From NCBI RefSeq assembly GCF_003003005.1, contig NZ_PVTR01000004.1, positions 124,001-188,000 on the forward strand: 64,000 bases of DNA, in the 5' to 3' direction. Made by a program: the position numbers and the translations under genes. The stretch's first letter is position 1, and each line of letters opens with the position of its first letter. Source of the stretch: Mongoliibacter ruber (GTDB taxonomy: Bacteria > Bacteroidota > Bacteroidia > Cytophagales > Cyclobacteriaceae). The notes beneath the pieces are model-generated. The model ran no database searches, was not told where the DNA came from, and was given only the letters and a program-made list of their open reading frames with translations. Below, in pieces: positions 1 to 9,688 of the stretch.

Positions 1-1178
1 CCAAAGTGGGAAATGAAGCAAATCCTTATCAAACCATCAATGTATTCAACGCCAATTCAAATTTTGGTGGTTTAGGCTCTCCTTTTTCAAATGCCAACAA
101 CTCCAATGTAAGTACACAGACCTTGTCCACATTGCTTACGAATGCTACCCTGCAACCTGAATTTATTACTGAGTTTGAATTGGGTACAGAACTTCGAATG
201 TTCCAAAACCTGTTTATTGTGGATTTCACTTACTACAACAAGCTGAGCAGCTCTCAGGTGTTTGTGGTAAACGCCGCACCATCTTCAGGTTTTTTATCCA
301 GGATCATCAACTTGGGTGAAACGAGAAACAGAGGTATAGAAATTGGGTTCACCGCAAATCCATTTATTTCAGACAGAGGACTAAACTGGAGCATCAACGC
401 CAATTTCACGAGAAATAGAAACCTTGTCTTGGATATAGGAAGCTTTGCACAACTTTCCTATGGCGGGAATGTACATATAGCCGGTCAACCGTATGGGCAA
501 ATTCTTGGGACTGCCTTTGCCAGAGATGATGCAGGGAGGATCTTGGTCAATCCAAATACAGCAAAGCCTTTGGCCGCTGCTGTTGACCAGCCTATTGGAG
601 ACCCAAACCCTGATTTTATGGCAGGTCTGAACAACAGATGGTCTTGGAGAGGGATTACACTCGATGTATTATTTGATTGGAAGCAAGGCGGCGATATCCT
701 TTCGACCACCATCGGGGAAATTTATGCAAGGGGAATCATAAAAGACTCTGAAGACAGGATAGCACATAGAGTGTTTCAGGGTGTTTTGGGAAATCCATCT
801 ACCAGAACTCCCCTATTTGACGAAAATGGTAACACCATCCCAAACAACACTGCAATAGGATACAATGATTACTTTTTTGCCGGAGGATTTGGTCCTGGAG
901 GCATCGCTGAAGCCAATGTGTTTGACGGCACTGTATTTAGGTTGAGAGAAATTTCCCTAGGCTATGCCATACCCAAAAGCTTTTTAGCAAGGACTCCTTT
1001 CGGAAGTGCTTTCCTTTCCGTCAGTGGCAGAAACCTGTGGTACTTGGCACCTAATGCTCCTCAGTTCATGAATTATGATCCGGAATTAAGTACCCAAGGG
1101 GCAAATAACATGGGGTATGACCAGTTAGGGGTTCCAGCTACCAAAAGATATGGTTTTAACCTGAGTGTAAACTTCTAA
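1..1178 (+). CDS. SusC/RagA-type TonB-dependent outer-membrane transporter, C-terminal part (5' end outside window)
   Basis: This is the C-terminal part, about 390 residues, of a SusC/RagA-family outer-membrane barrel. The frame is open to the left edge (first complete codon at base 3), so the N-terminal carboxypeptidase-D-like domain, plug and first barrel strands lie outside the window. What is visible is typical barrel: alternating aromatic and polar strands, a segment near residues 90-130 with NLGETRNRGIEIG, the FDWKQGGDI motif, LREISLGYAIPK, and a C-terminal aromatic ending in NVNF. A SusD homologue starts 11 bases downstream, as in the usual susCD pair. By family knowledge it imports oligomers bound by SusD, using TonB and proton-motive force. 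The substrate is unknown; the peptidase and propeller genes that follow favour peptides over glycans, which is inference. Confidence 0.93.
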   Translation, partial: KVGNEANPYQTINVFNANSNFGGLGSPFSNANNSNVSTQTLSTLLTNATLQPEFITEFELGTELRMFQNLFIVDFTYYNKLSSSQVFVVNAAPSSGFLSRIINLGETRNRGIEIGFTANPFISDRGLNWSINANFTRNRNLVLDIGSFAQLSYGGNVHIAGQPYGQILGTAFARDDAGRILVNPNTAKPLAAAVDQPIGDPNPDFMAGLNNRWSWRGITLDVLFDWKQGGDILSTTIGEIYARGIIKDSEDRIAHRVFQGVLGNPSTRTPLFDENGNTIPNNTAIGYNDYFFAGGFGPGGIAEANVFDGTVFRLREISLGYAIPKSFLARTPFGSAFLSVSGRNLWYLAPNAPQFMNYDPELSTQGANNMGYDQLGVPATKRYGFNLSVNF

Positions 1179-1189
1179 AAGACTTTATT

Positions 1190-2779
1190 ATGAAAATCAT
1201 AAAATATAAAATCCAATACATACTGCTGGGGTTAGTCATGTTGCTGAATTTTTCCTGTGAAGAATTTGTCGATATCAATGCAGATCCAAACAACCCGACA
1301 GTACCACAATTGAACCTTTTATTGCCTGCTACCCAACTTTCCATGGTTGGTAGTTTTGATGCAATCAATAGAGGTGCCTCAGCTGTAGTACAGCACAGGG
1401 GATCCGGTAGCTTAAACAGGTATGATCAGACAGGTAGTACCTTCCAAAACACATGGTTTGGGTATTACACCAGTGCTTTACCGGATCTGAACACCATAAT
1501 CACTTCAGGCACAACACAACAAGCTTGGGGCTATGTAGCCATTGCAAAAATCCAAAAGGCATTCCTTTTTGGTATGATGGTGGATATCTGGGGAGACGTT
1601 CCATATTTTGAAGCAGGCTCCTCCCCTAACCCGGCTTTTGATGAAGGGTCTGTGATCTACGAGGAGTTGCTTTCATTACTCGATGAGGCATTGCTTGACA
1701 TGGAAACTGGCTTTTCTGTCTCTTCATCTGCCGATCTTTTTTACCAAGGATCCAAAGTGAAATGGCAGAAAATGGCAAACAGCCTGAAACTGAAGCTTCA
1801 CCTACAAGCAAGAAAAACTAACCCTACCAGATCTGCGCAAGAAATAGCTTCTTTGGTCCAAAGCGGCAATTTGATTGATAGCAATGAGGACGACTTTACC
1901 TTTCTTTTTGGAACAAATACTGCCCCTAACTCAAGGCATCCTTGGTATGCTACTGGCTATGCGCCAGGTAGAGATGGCTACGTCAGCATGGTGGTAGTGG
2001 ACAGGTTGATGGCTCAGGATGACCCACGGCTTCGCTACTATATTTTCAGGTTAAATGAAAGGGCTGGACTTGCCAATTCTACTGTAGGTGAGGGATATTA
2101 TGGTCGCTATCCAGGTGATGGCACTTCCTCTCCTGCAGACAACAATACACGGGCTATTGTAGGAGTGTATCCAAGTGGGGGAGTATATGACAATGGTCAG
2201 ATCCCTTCTTTACCTGCCTCCAATATGTTTTTGACAAATGAAGGAGCAGTTTTTGGCACCACAGCCAACTCCTTCAAAGTGGTCTTGTTTGCTCAAGGGG
2301 ATGGAACCGGCGCAGGAATACAGCCACTACTGACACACTCCATGGTAAAGTTTTATAGGGCTGAAGCGGCTCTTACTTTGGGTACAGGAGAAGATGCCAG
2401 TATGCTTTTGAAAGAAGCAGTAATGGCACAAATGCAAGAAATCAACAGGGTTTCGCCTGCATTTCCATTGACCTCAGATGTCATTGAAGCTTTTACAGAC
2501 AATTTGGTGATGCAGTTTTTAAATACAGATCCGGCCGGTCAATTAGAATTGGTAATGATGCAAAAATGGATCGCTATGTACGGTAATGGCGTGGAATCCT
2601 ACAATGACTACAGAAGAACAGGCCTCCCACAACTTGAAGACCTTCTTGCACCACTTGATGTATTCCCTGAGCGATTCTTCTATTCTGAAAACGAACTCAA
2701 TACCAATGAAAAAGTAGTTCAAATCAGGGAAGAGTTACAAAGAAACCAACAAATCACTCCAGTATTTTGGAAGAAATAA
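1190..2779 (+). CDS. SusD/RagB-family outer-membrane nutrient-binding lipoprotein
   Basis: A 529-residue SusD/RagB-type lipoprotein. It has a short hydrophobic signal ending in LNFSC, with the lipidated cysteine at residue 23, followed by EE, as expected for surface-exposed Bacteroidota lipoproteins. Family hallmarks are the early NADPNNPTVPQLNLLLPATQ segment, AYVAI/AIAKIQKAFLF-like helices with DIWGDVPYFEA, and a late helical region with KWIAMYGNGVESYNDYRRTG, which resembles the SusD-like_2/SusD superfamily group. It would cap the SusC barrel and bind substrate at the cell surface. The gene lies 11 bases after the SusC gene and overlaps no other real gene. The length is normal for the family. 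Substrate specificity cannot be read from the sequence. Confidence 0.95.
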   Translation: MKIIKYKIQYILLGLVMLLNFSCEEFVDINADPNNPTVPQLNLLLPATQLSMVGSFDAINRGASAVVQHRGSGSLNRYDQTGSTFQNTWFGYYTSALPDLNTIITSGTTQQAWGYVAIAKIQKAFLFGMMVDIWGDVPYFEAGSSPNPAFDEGSVIYEELLSLLDEALLDMETGFSVSSSADLFYQGSKVKWQKMANSLKLKLHLQARKTNPTRSAQEIASLVQSGNLIDSNEDDFTFLFGTNTAPNSRHPWYATGYAPGRDGYVSMVVVDRLMAQDDPRLRYYIFRLNERAGLANSTVGEGYYGRYPGDGTSSPADNNTRAIVGVYPSGGVYDNGQIPSLPASNMFLTNEGAVFGTTANSFKVVLFAQGDGTGAGIQPLLTHSMVKFYRAEAALTLGTGEDASMLLKEAVMAQMQEINRVSPAFPLTSDVIEAFTDNLVMQFLNTDPAGQLELVMMQKWIAMYGNGVESYNDYRRTGLPQLEDLLAPLDVFPERFFYSENELNTNEKVVQIREELQRNQQITPVFWKK

Positions 2780-2790
2780 CTATCAAAACC

Positions 2791-3417
2791 ATGAAAAAAC
2801 ACCTTCTTATATATGCGATTGCGATGATCCTGTTTTCTTGCAAAACAGTCGATTATGATTGGGAAAACTTTGTATTCACTGCAACTCCCAAGGTGACTTT
2901 AAACGTTGCAAAATCTGCCTTACCGACAGAGCAAACTGCAAAAGTATCTTTTTTCAACCTTGCTGACCCTGATTTTGCTACTGGGCAGGAGTTTGAATGG
3001 GAACTGGACTATTACGACGCTGAGGGCAGGGCCAAGCCTTTGGATATTGAAGTGTATGTCAACTTTTACCGATCCGAAAACACAGCTCCCGTGTACCCTA
3101 TTGTACTCTCTTTAGCCGGAGTATTTCCTACTCAACCACAATTTCCTTTACCAAGTAGGATTATGCCCAATGATATCTTCTTTGATAGGGTTACTACTTT
3201 TCCGAAAAAGTACAGCTTCACTCCAGAAGATTTGGCTGAAATCACAGGTATTGACCTTTCTACTGTCAGGACAAATGATTACTTTTTGTTCAAGTTTGTA
3301 GTCACCATGGAGGACGGACAAAGAATTGTCCTATTTGATCCCAAATCCTGTGATGAAACCAGGGGTGAATTATGTGACTGCAGAGTTGGCGCAAGATTTA
3401 AAAACATTCCACTGTAA
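2791..3417 (+). CDS. Accessory lipoprotein of the susCD locus, unknown family
   Basis: A 208-residue predicted lipoprotein. I chose ATG 2791, 11 bases after the SusD stop, rather than the in-frame upstream codon at 2767 inside susD, because it gives a clean signal MKKHLLIYAIAMILFSC with the lipobox cysteine at residue 17. The mature part is beta-rich, without recognisable enzymatic motifs. It has a late CDCRVGARF segment with four nearby cysteines (CDETRGELCDC) that could form disulfides. Position immediately after SusD suggests a SusE/SusF-like surface accessory protein that binds or presents the substrate; this is inference from context. No homologous family is recognised by eye. Confidence 0.85.
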   Translation: MKKHLLIYAIAMILFSCKTVDYDWENFVFTATPKVTLNVAKSALPTEQTAKVSFFNLADPDFATGQEFEWELDYYDAEGRAKPLDIEVYVNFYRSENTAPVYPIVLSLAGVFPTQPQFPLPSRIMPNDIFFDRVTTFPKKYSFTPEDLAEITGIDLSTVRTNDYFLFKFVVTMEDGQRIVLFDPKSCDETRGELCDCRVGARFKNIPL

Positions 3418-3430
3418 AAATAACCTAAAG

Positions 3431-6400
3431 ATGATTCGAAATAAAAAATCATACCGGCGTGGCTTATCAATGGCGCTTATATTTTCTACTGTAATTTGCT
3501 TTTTTGGCTATGCACAGGAAAATTCCTTGAGCTTTGAAGAATCCATAAAAGCCTTAAAATTTAGAAATGTAGGTCCCACCAGAGGAGGAAGGGTAACAGC
3601 AGTATCGGGAGTAGAAAATTCGCCCGGTACTTTTCTAATGGGAAGTACAGGTGGTGGTGTTTGGAAAACATCAGACTACGGAATCACCTATGAAAACCTT
3701 TCGGATGGCTACTTTGAATCGCCCTCAATCGGCGCTATAAGTGTATACCAAAAGAATCCAGAGATCATTTACGTGGGCACAGGGTCAGATGGCATCAGGT
3801 CCAACGTCATTGCAGGAAAAGGGGTATACAAAAGTGTCAACGGTGGTAAATCATGGGATTTCATTGGATTGGAAAAAACCGGCTTGATCGGTGCAGTGGA
3901 AATACACCCTGACAACCCAGATGTTGCTTTCGTCGCAGCTATTGGACAACCCTTTCAGACCAATCCGGAAAGGGGTGTTTATCGCACCAAAAACGGAGGT
4001 GAAAGCTGGGAACAGGTATTATTTCATTCAGACAGCATAGGTGCTGTAGACTTGGAATTTGCCCCGGACAATCCGATGATTGTCTATGCAGCCCTTTGGA
4101 GAACCGAACGAAAACCTTGGACTGTCATAAGCGGCGCTGATGGTCAGGGAGGAATTTATAAATCTGAAGACGGTGGAGATACTTGGTCGAAAATAGATCA
4201 AGGCTTGCCCAAGGGACTTATTGGAAAAATTGACCTAGCTGTATCAGCGGCGGATCCAAAGCGCCTCTATGCATTGATCGAAGCTACAGGTGATGATGCC
4301 GGGTTTTACAGGTCAGACGATTACGGAAACAGTTTTTCCTTAGTTAGCAACCAAAAAGGCCTTTTGGATCGGCCATTTTACTATACCAATATCAAAGCCA
4401 ATCCTTTGGATGCAGACGTAGTGTTTTCAATGGCAACCAATTTCTTCAAATCAAAAGATGGAGGTAAAACCTGGAAAACCATGCGCACACCTCATGGCGA
4501 CAACCATGATATGTGGATGAGTGCCAAAGACACGTCATTGTTTATTCAAGCCAACGATGGTGGCGTCAATGTCACAACAAATGGCGGAAAAAGTTGGTCT
4601 ACCCAGCACAATCAAGCCACAGCTGAATTATACCAAGTTGAAGTGGATGACCAGTATCCTTATTGGTTGTATGCCGGTCAGCAAGACAACACTACTATTG
4701 CTTTGCCAAGCCTTCCTCCATTCCCAAGCCCCGGAGGCCCTGCGGCATACTGGCTGGACATCGGAGGTTGTGAAACAGGCCCGGCTGTACCTAAGCCAGG
4801 CAACCCAAACATCGTCTACTCTAACTGTAAAGGGCGATTCGGAGTGTACAATAAGCTGACTGGTCAAGAAATGCAATTCTATGTCGGAGCAAGCAATATT
4901 TATGGCCACAATCCAAAAGATCTCAACTTTAGATTTCAAAGAGTTGCACCAATATTCGTGTCTCCGCATAATTCCAATGTAGTCTACCATGGGTCACAAT
5001 ACCTGCACAAAACAAGCAATGATGGACTCACTTGGGAAATTATTTCTCCCGATTTAACAGCATTTGAACCTGACAAGCAAGTGATCTCAGGTGGACCAAT
5101 CACCAGGGATGTCACAGGTGAAGAATACTATAGTGCCATTTATGAAATCAATGAATCCCCCCTGGAAGAAGGTGTGATCTGGATTGGTGCCAATGATGGG
5201 CCTATACATGTCACCAAGGATGGTGGAAAATCATGGACCAACGTATCACCTGCAAACCTTCCAGCGGGTGGAAGAGTAGATTGCATCAGTCCTTCCTACC
5301 ATAAAAAAGGAAAGGCCTACGCTGCTATTCTCAGGTATCAGCTGGGAGATTGGAAGCCTTACATTTACATGACAAATGACTATGGCGATACTTGGTCCCT
5401 ACTCACTGATGGCAACAATGGTATTCCAAGTGACAATCCTACCCGTGTAGTCAGGGAAGATCCGGACAAAGAAGGGGTTTTGTTTGCAGGAACCGAATAT
5501 GGCCTTTATGTTTCATTGAATGATGGCGAAAGCTGGGAACCCTTTCAGCAAAACCTGCCTATTGTGCCAATTACGGATATCAAGGTTTTTAGAGGGGACT
5601 TGATTTTATCTACTATGGGCAGGTCTTTTTGGATCATGGATAATATCACACCACTTCATCAATTGGCCGAATTAGGTTCAGGCTCCAAAAAATCTCTGTT
5701 TCAGCCAAAAGACACTTACAGATTCAGGTACCGTCCAAGTGCTGAGGAAGCACCCAACTATCCAGTAGCTTCTGTACAATTCGATTACCTTTTGGAAGAT
5801 TCAGTGGACAATACAGTAACCCTGGAAATCTTGGATGTAAACATGAATCCAGTAAGGTCTTTCTCAAGTGATATAGTCTTGGGAAAAGAAGAACCTGACT
5901 ATGTAGATATGTCAACCGGTTTTTATTACAGAGACTCAAAAACCCCCTTGACAGTTGAAAAAGGACTAAACAGGTTCAATTGGGATATGAGAATGCCCGG
6001 ACCATGGGACGAAGATCCAGAAAGAAGTTTTCAAAGAGGCCCATTGGTAACTCCAGGAGTTTACACCGCGAAAATGACGCATAACGGAGTTGTTACCGAG
6101 GAGAAATTTGAAATAAAAATAGATCCTAGATTAGAAAATGCCAATATATCTTTGGAAGACATCGCTATTCAAAATGAGTTCCTCAAGCAAGTAATAGAAT
6201 TGGAAAATGCTGCAAAAATGGCCTTATCCGGCATCAAGAAAAGTAAAATGGAACTAGAGAAGATAGGTGAAAAAGACAAAGTCAATCAGCTGAATGCCAT
6301 CTCCTCTGAACTTATAATGCAGGAAGGTATTTACATGCAACCTATGCTTATAAATCAATTTTCTTACCTGAGGTCAATGATGAGTTCCGCTGATCAAAAA

Positions 6401-6526
6401 CCCGGCAACCATGCATACGAACAGTTACAACACCTAAAGTCAACATGGGAAGGAATTGTATCTAAACTGAATGCCTTGGAGCTTTCAAATTTCCCTATTG
6501 AAACTGGAAGTGAGATAGAAGAATAA
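3431..6526 (+). CDS. Secreted sortilin/VPS10-type beta-propeller protein with 11 Asp-box (BNR-like) repeats
   Basis: A 1031-residue secreted protein. The start is set at ATG 3431 (MIRNKKSYRRG), 13 bases after the previous stop; the longer frame from 3326 would overlap that gene and lacks a signal. A signal peptide ends near GYAQ (about residue 29). I count 11 Asp-box motifs of the S/T-x-D/N-x-G-x-S/T-W type, for example KSVNGGKSW, RTKNGGESW, KSEDGGDTW, KSKDGGKTW, VTTNGGKSW, VTKDGGKSW and MTNDYGDTW, spread over residues 55-720. This forms two propellers of the VPS10/sortilin or YCF48-like class. The last 300 residues are a beta domain (RFNWDMRMPGPW) and a helical tail. There is no sialidase RIP motif, so it is not called a sialidase. 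It closes the susCD transcription unit, before a terminator. Role: probably extracellular binding or proteolysis support, not proven. Confidence 0.9.
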   Translation: MIRNKKSYRRGLSMALIFSTVICFFGYAQENSLSFEESIKALKFRNVGPTRGGRVTAVSGVENSPGTFLMGSTGGGVWKTSDYGITYENLSDGYFESPSIGAISVYQKNPEIIYVGTGSDGIRSNVIAGKGVYKSVNGGKSWDFIGLEKTGLIGAVEIHPDNPDVAFVAAIGQPFQTNPERGVYRTKNGGESWEQVLFHSDSIGAVDLEFAPDNPMIVYAALWRTERKPWTVISGADGQGGIYKSEDGGDTWSKIDQGLPKGLIGKIDLAVSAADPKRLYALIEATGDDAGFYRSDDYGNSFSLVSNQKGLLDRPFYYTNIKANPLDADVVFSMATNFFKSKDGGKTWKTMRTPHGDNHDMWMSAKDTSLFIQANDGGVNVTTNGGKSWSTQHNQATAELYQVEVDDQYPYWLYAGQQDNTTIALPSLPPFPSPGGPAAYWLDIGGCETGPAVPKPGNPNIVYSNCKGRFGVYNKLTGQEMQFYVGASNIYGHNPKDLNFRFQRVAPIFVSPHNSNVVYHGSQYLHKTSNDGLTWEIISPDLTAFEPDKQVISGGPITRDVTGEEYYSAIYEINESPLEEGVIWIGANDGPIHVTKDGGKSWTNVSPANLPAGGRVDCISPSYHKKGKAYAAILRYQLGDWKPYIYMTNDYGDTWSLLTDGNNGIPSDNPTRVVREDPDKEGVLFAGTEYGLYVSLNDGESWEPFQQNLPIVPITDIKVFRGDLILSTMGRSFWIMDNITPLHQLAELGSGSKKSLFQPKDTYRFRYRPSAEEAPNYPVASVQFDYLLEDSVDNTVTLEILDVNMNPVRSFSSDIVLGKEEPDYVDMSTGFYYRDSKTPLTVEKGLNRFNWDMRMPGPWDEDPERSFQRGPLVTPGVYTAKMTHNGVVTEEKFEIKIDPRLENANISLEDIAIQNEFLKQVIELENAAKMALSGIKKSKMELEKIGEKDKVNQLNAISSELIMQEGIYMQPMLINQFSYLRSMMSSADQKPGNHAYEQLQHLKSTWEGIVSKLNALELSNFPIETGSEIEE

Positions 6527-6545
6527 CAGTATCTAGATTGAAAAC

Positions 6546-6577
6546 GGGATGGAAATCAACATACCTATTTCCATCCC
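6546..6577 (+). terminator. Hairpin terminator after the susCD-propeller unit
   Basis: A perfect 11-bp inverted repeat, GGGATGGAAAT (6546-6556) and ATTTCCATCCC (6567-6577), with a 10-base loop, lies 20 bases after the propeller-protein stop. The following tract is T-rich but interrupted (TTCAGTCTAATCCTTTT). It separates the propeller gene from the M14 carboxypeptidase. Confidence 0.65.
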
Positions 6578-6638
6578 TTCAGTCTAATCCTTTTAATATT
6601 TATAAAATCTACTGAATTAACATCCCAAATCACTTTAA

Positions 6639-9401
6639 ATGAAAAACATAAAAAAAATGAAGAATTCAGTTCAAGGGATTACATTTCTTGCACTGATTCT
6701 ATTTGCTGTAAGCCACGCTTTCGCACAGAAAATCCCTACACCCAAGGAGCATTTTGGGTTTGGAATGGGAGATGATTACCATGTCAGCAACTACACAGAC
6801 ACTGAAGCCTACTTCAAAAAAGTAGCTGAAATCTCAGATAAAGCCAAACTGGTATCTATTGGCAAAACTGAGGAGGATAGAGATCAATGGATGATGATTG
6901 TCACATCTCCTGAAAACCATGCAAACTTGGATAAATTCAAAGATATCTCTGTGAAACTGGCAAGGGCAGAGGGTCTTACAGAAGGTGAAGCCAGGAGACT
7001 TTCTCAAGAAGGAAAGGCAGTGGTGTGGATAGATGGAGGCCTACATTCTACGGAAACAGTGGGTATACACCAACTTACAGAAACCATTTATGAAATACTG
7101 AGCAGAGATGATATAGAAACCAAAAGGATCCTGGAAAATGTCGTCATCTTATTTGTCCATGCTAATCCAGACGGGCATGAAAAGATCGGTAACTGGTACA
7201 TGAGGGAATCAATCCCTGAAAACAGAAGCCTGTCTAACTTGCCTGTTTTGTATCAGAAATACATTGGTCATGACAACAACAGGGATTTCTACATTCAAAA
7301 CATGAAAGAATCCGTCAACCTAGGCAGACAATTGTTTGTAGAATGGATTCCCCAGGTCATGTACAACCACCACCAAAGAGGTCCTGCAGGTTCTGTTTTG
7401 GCCGGACCTCCATACAGAGACCCTTTCAACTATGTCTTCGATCCTATGATGGTGACGGGAATAGATGCTGTAGGCGCCGCTATGTACAACAGGCTAAATG
7501 CCGAAAACAAGCCCGGCTTTACAAGGATGAACGGCTCTACTTTTTCTACTTGGTACAATGGAGGACTTAGGACTACTACCCACTACCATAACATCATAGG
7601 CATATTGACTGAAATAATAGGTGGTCCAAATCCTGAGGAAGTACCACTTGTTCCAGACCGACTTTTACCTAACAGCAACACTCCTTTTCCTGTCACTCCA
7701 CAGAAGTCTTGGCACTTCCAACAATCCATAGATTATTCAGTTTCTATGAATTTTGCTGTGTTGGATTATGCAGCCCGTAATAGTGACCACTTATTGTACA
7801 ACATCTACAGTATGGGCAAAGGCTCGATCGAAAGAGGAAGTGATGACTACTGGACACCTTTCCCAGGTAAAATCGATGAAATCAAAACCGCCTACGAAAA
7901 CAACAAGGACAAATACAAAATGTCCGACAGTCCTTTTGCAAGAAGAGGCGGCGCAATACCGGCAGAATTTTATGATGAGGTATATCTTGCTAAGGAAAAG
8001 CGGGATCCGAGAGGATTTATTATTTCCAAAAATCAGCAAGATCCCGGGGCAATGGTGAAATTCATCAATGCCTTGGTAAAAACAGGGATTCGTATAGAAA
8101 AAGCGACTGATTCATTTGAAGTGGGAGGTAAAAATTACCCTAAGGGATCTTACATAGTCAAATCAGATCAGGCTTTCCGCCCGCACCTGATAGACATGTT
8201 TGAACCGCAGGACTATCCCAACGATTTCCAATATCCTGGAGGCCCTCCTATCCGCCCTTACGATGCTGCGGGTTGGACACTGGCTTATCAAATGGGAATA
8301 CAGTTTGATAGGATTTTAGATGAATTCTCAGGGCCATTCGAGACTTTGACCTATGGTGAACTGGAACCTGTTCCGAGTGTAGAGACCCCTGAGTCCAATG
8401 TGGGTTTCTTCTTAAGCAGCAAGGAAAATGATGCTTTCTCTCTTGTCAATGAATTATTGAAAGAAGGAATAAGTGTCACAAGAATCCAAAGTGTCACTGA
8501 AAACATGCCACTGGGCTCCTTTTTCATTCCAGCAAGTGCAGCTCCTTCACTTTCAGAAAAGGCGGCAAAATATGGACTTTCCATTACAGCGGCAAAATCA
8601 ATACCTACTGACACCCAGTTAATCAAACCTTCCAGAATTGCCCTGTTTGACACCTATGGCGGTTCAATGCCGAGTGGCTGGGTAAGATGGATTTTAGAGC
8701 AATATAACTTTGACTTCCAACTTGTTTTTGCAAAAGAAATAGATGAAGGAAATTTAAACCAAAAATACGACGCTATTCTATTCATCAGTGGTGGCATTCC
8801 AGCTTTGGGAGCATCAGGTGAACCAAGATGGGGTGGTCCTGCACCTGAGGAAAAAGATATTCCGGAGGCCTATAGACATATGCTTGGAAGTATAAGTCCC
8901 GAAAAATCCATCCCTCAAATAAAATCCTTCTTAGAAAACGGAGGAAAGGTAGTTGCTGTAGGAAGCGCCTCGAATTTGGCCTACCACTTAAATCTCCCAA
9001 TAAAAAATGCTTTAGTAGAAATACAAAGAGATGGCAGCGAAAAGCCTTTGGCAGGTGAAAAGTATTATGTACCGGGCTCGGTATTGGTTTCCCGTGTGGA
9101 CACTTCACTAAATGCCAATTGGGGCTTAAACGAACACGTTGATGTGCTTTTCAACAATAGCCCTGTATTTAAATTAAAGCCTGAATCTAAGTTGCAAGGC
9201 TTTGAAGTCTTGTCTTGGTTTGATACCAAAACACCTTTAAAAAGTGGTTGGGCTTGGGGACAATCCTACCTAGAAGATGGAATCACTGCATTTTCAGCTC
9301 CTGTAGGAAAAGGAAAACTCTATGTGTATGGTCCCGAAATTACTTATAGGGCACAATCACACGGAACCTTCAAGATGTTGTTTAACCACTTGTACGAGTA
9401 A
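6639..9401 (+). CDS. Secreted M14-family zinc carboxypeptidase, large form
   Basis: A 920-residue exported metallopeptidase. A signal peptide ends at AFAQ (residue 30); ATG 6657 is an alternative start that also preserves the signal. The M14 fold shows as GGLHSTETVG, with zinc ligands H136 and E139 (HxxE), the NPDGHE segment, and NHHQRGP at residues 243-249, supplying the third histidine ligand. The extra C-terminal half (about residues 590-920) carries a class-I glutamine-amidotransferase-like fold: RIALFDTYGGSMPSGW, then FISGGIPAL and a FLENGGKVVAVG stretch, as found in large bacterial M14 proteins. It would remove C-terminal residues from peptides in the periplasm or outside the cell. It follows the susCD block on the same strand, so it likely feeds the same peptide uptake, though a terminator lies between them. 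Confidence 0.92.
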   Translation: MKNIKKMKNSVQGITFLALILFAVSHAFAQKIPTPKEHFGFGMGDDYHVSNYTDTEAYFKKVAEISDKAKLVSIGKTEEDRDQWMMIVTSPENHANLDKFKDISVKLARAEGLTEGEARRLSQEGKAVVWIDGGLHSTETVGIHQLTETIYEILSRDDIETKRILENVVILFVHANPDGHEKIGNWYMRESIPENRSLSNLPVLYQKYIGHDNNRDFYIQNMKESVNLGRQLFVEWIPQVMYNHHQRGPAGSVLAGPPYRDPFNYVFDPMMVTGIDAVGAAMYNRLNAENKPGFTRMNGSTFSTWYNGGLRTTTHYHNIIGILTEIIGGPNPEEVPLVPDRLLPNSNTPFPVTPQKSWHFQQSIDYSVSMNFAVLDYAARNSDHLLYNIYSMGKGSIERGSDDYWTPFPGKIDEIKTAYENNKDKYKMSDSPFARRGGAIPAEFYDEVYLAKEKRDPRGFIISKNQQDPGAMVKFINALVKTGIRIEKATDSFEVGGKNYPKGSYIVKSDQAFRPHLIDMFEPQDYPNDFQYPGGPPIRPYDAAGWTLAYQMGIQFDRILDEFSGPFETLTYGELEPVPSVETPESNVGFFLSSKENDAFSLVNELLKEGISVTRIQSVTENMPLGSFFIPASAAPSLSEKAAKYGLSITAAKSIPTDTQLIKPSRIALFDTYGGSMPSGWVRWILEQYNFDFQLVFAKEIDEGNLNQKYDAILFISGGIPALGASGEPRWGGPAPEEKDIPEAYRHMLGSISPEKSIPQIKSFLENGGKVVAVGSASNLAYHLNLPIKNALVEIQRDGSEKPLAGEKYYVPGSVLVSRVDTSLNANWGLNEHVDVLFNNSPVFKLKPESKLQGFEVLSWFDTKTPLKSGWAWGQSYLEDGITAFSAPVGKGKLYVYGPEITYRAQSHGTFKMLFNHLYE

Positions 9402-9460
9402 GGCCTTTAACATCATTTCTTGAATTCTGATAATCGAACACAAAAATTTAAATTTCACTA

Positions 9461-9495
9461 TAGCAACGGGTTTTACCCCGTTGCTATTTTTTTTT
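9461..9495 (+). terminator. Strong intrinsic terminator after the M14 gene
   Basis: A perfect 10-bp stem, TAGCAACGGG (9461-9470) and CCCGTTGCTA (9477-9486), with a 6-base loop, is followed immediately by nine T residues (9487-9495). It is a textbook rho-independent terminator on the + strand. Confidence 0.93.
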
Positions 9496-9661
9496 GGGTA
9501 TTCACCTGAATTCAAATCCAAGAAGTACGTTTCAAGCAGTTTTTCAGAACTGTTGTAAGCATTAAAATATCCTTGAACCCTTAATTTTCACTTTTATCAA
9601 AAACAATAACAAGGTTTAAATTTTAACCAATTTTTAATTTTTAAACATTTATTTCATAAAA

Positions 9662-9688
9662 TATAGTTTATTTTTAAACTATACTTTG
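9662..9688 (+). promoter_or_regulatory. Palindromic operator candidate overlapping a promoter-like motif
   Basis: Arms TATAGTTTA (9662-9670) and TAAACTATA (9675-9683) form a 9-bp inverted repeat around TTTT. The right arm runs into TATACTTTG (9680-9688 region), one base shorter than the Bacteroidota -7 consensus TAnnTTTG. A regulator bound here would block a promoter for the HisC-like/AEC pair. This is a sequence observation; function is inferred. Confidence 0.4.

Noticed and set aside
3326-3430. Upstream extension of the first propeller protein, overlapping the lipoprotein gene
   Set aside because: The extra residues show no signal peptide and run inside the preceding gene; ATG 3431 gives a normal signal peptide.
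3431-6526. Exo-alpha-sialidase annotation from the BNR/Asp-box repeats
   Set aside because: Asp-boxes alone do not define sialidases; the arginine triad and RIP motif are not seen, and there are more boxes than in sialidases, fitting VPS10/YCF48-like propellers better.
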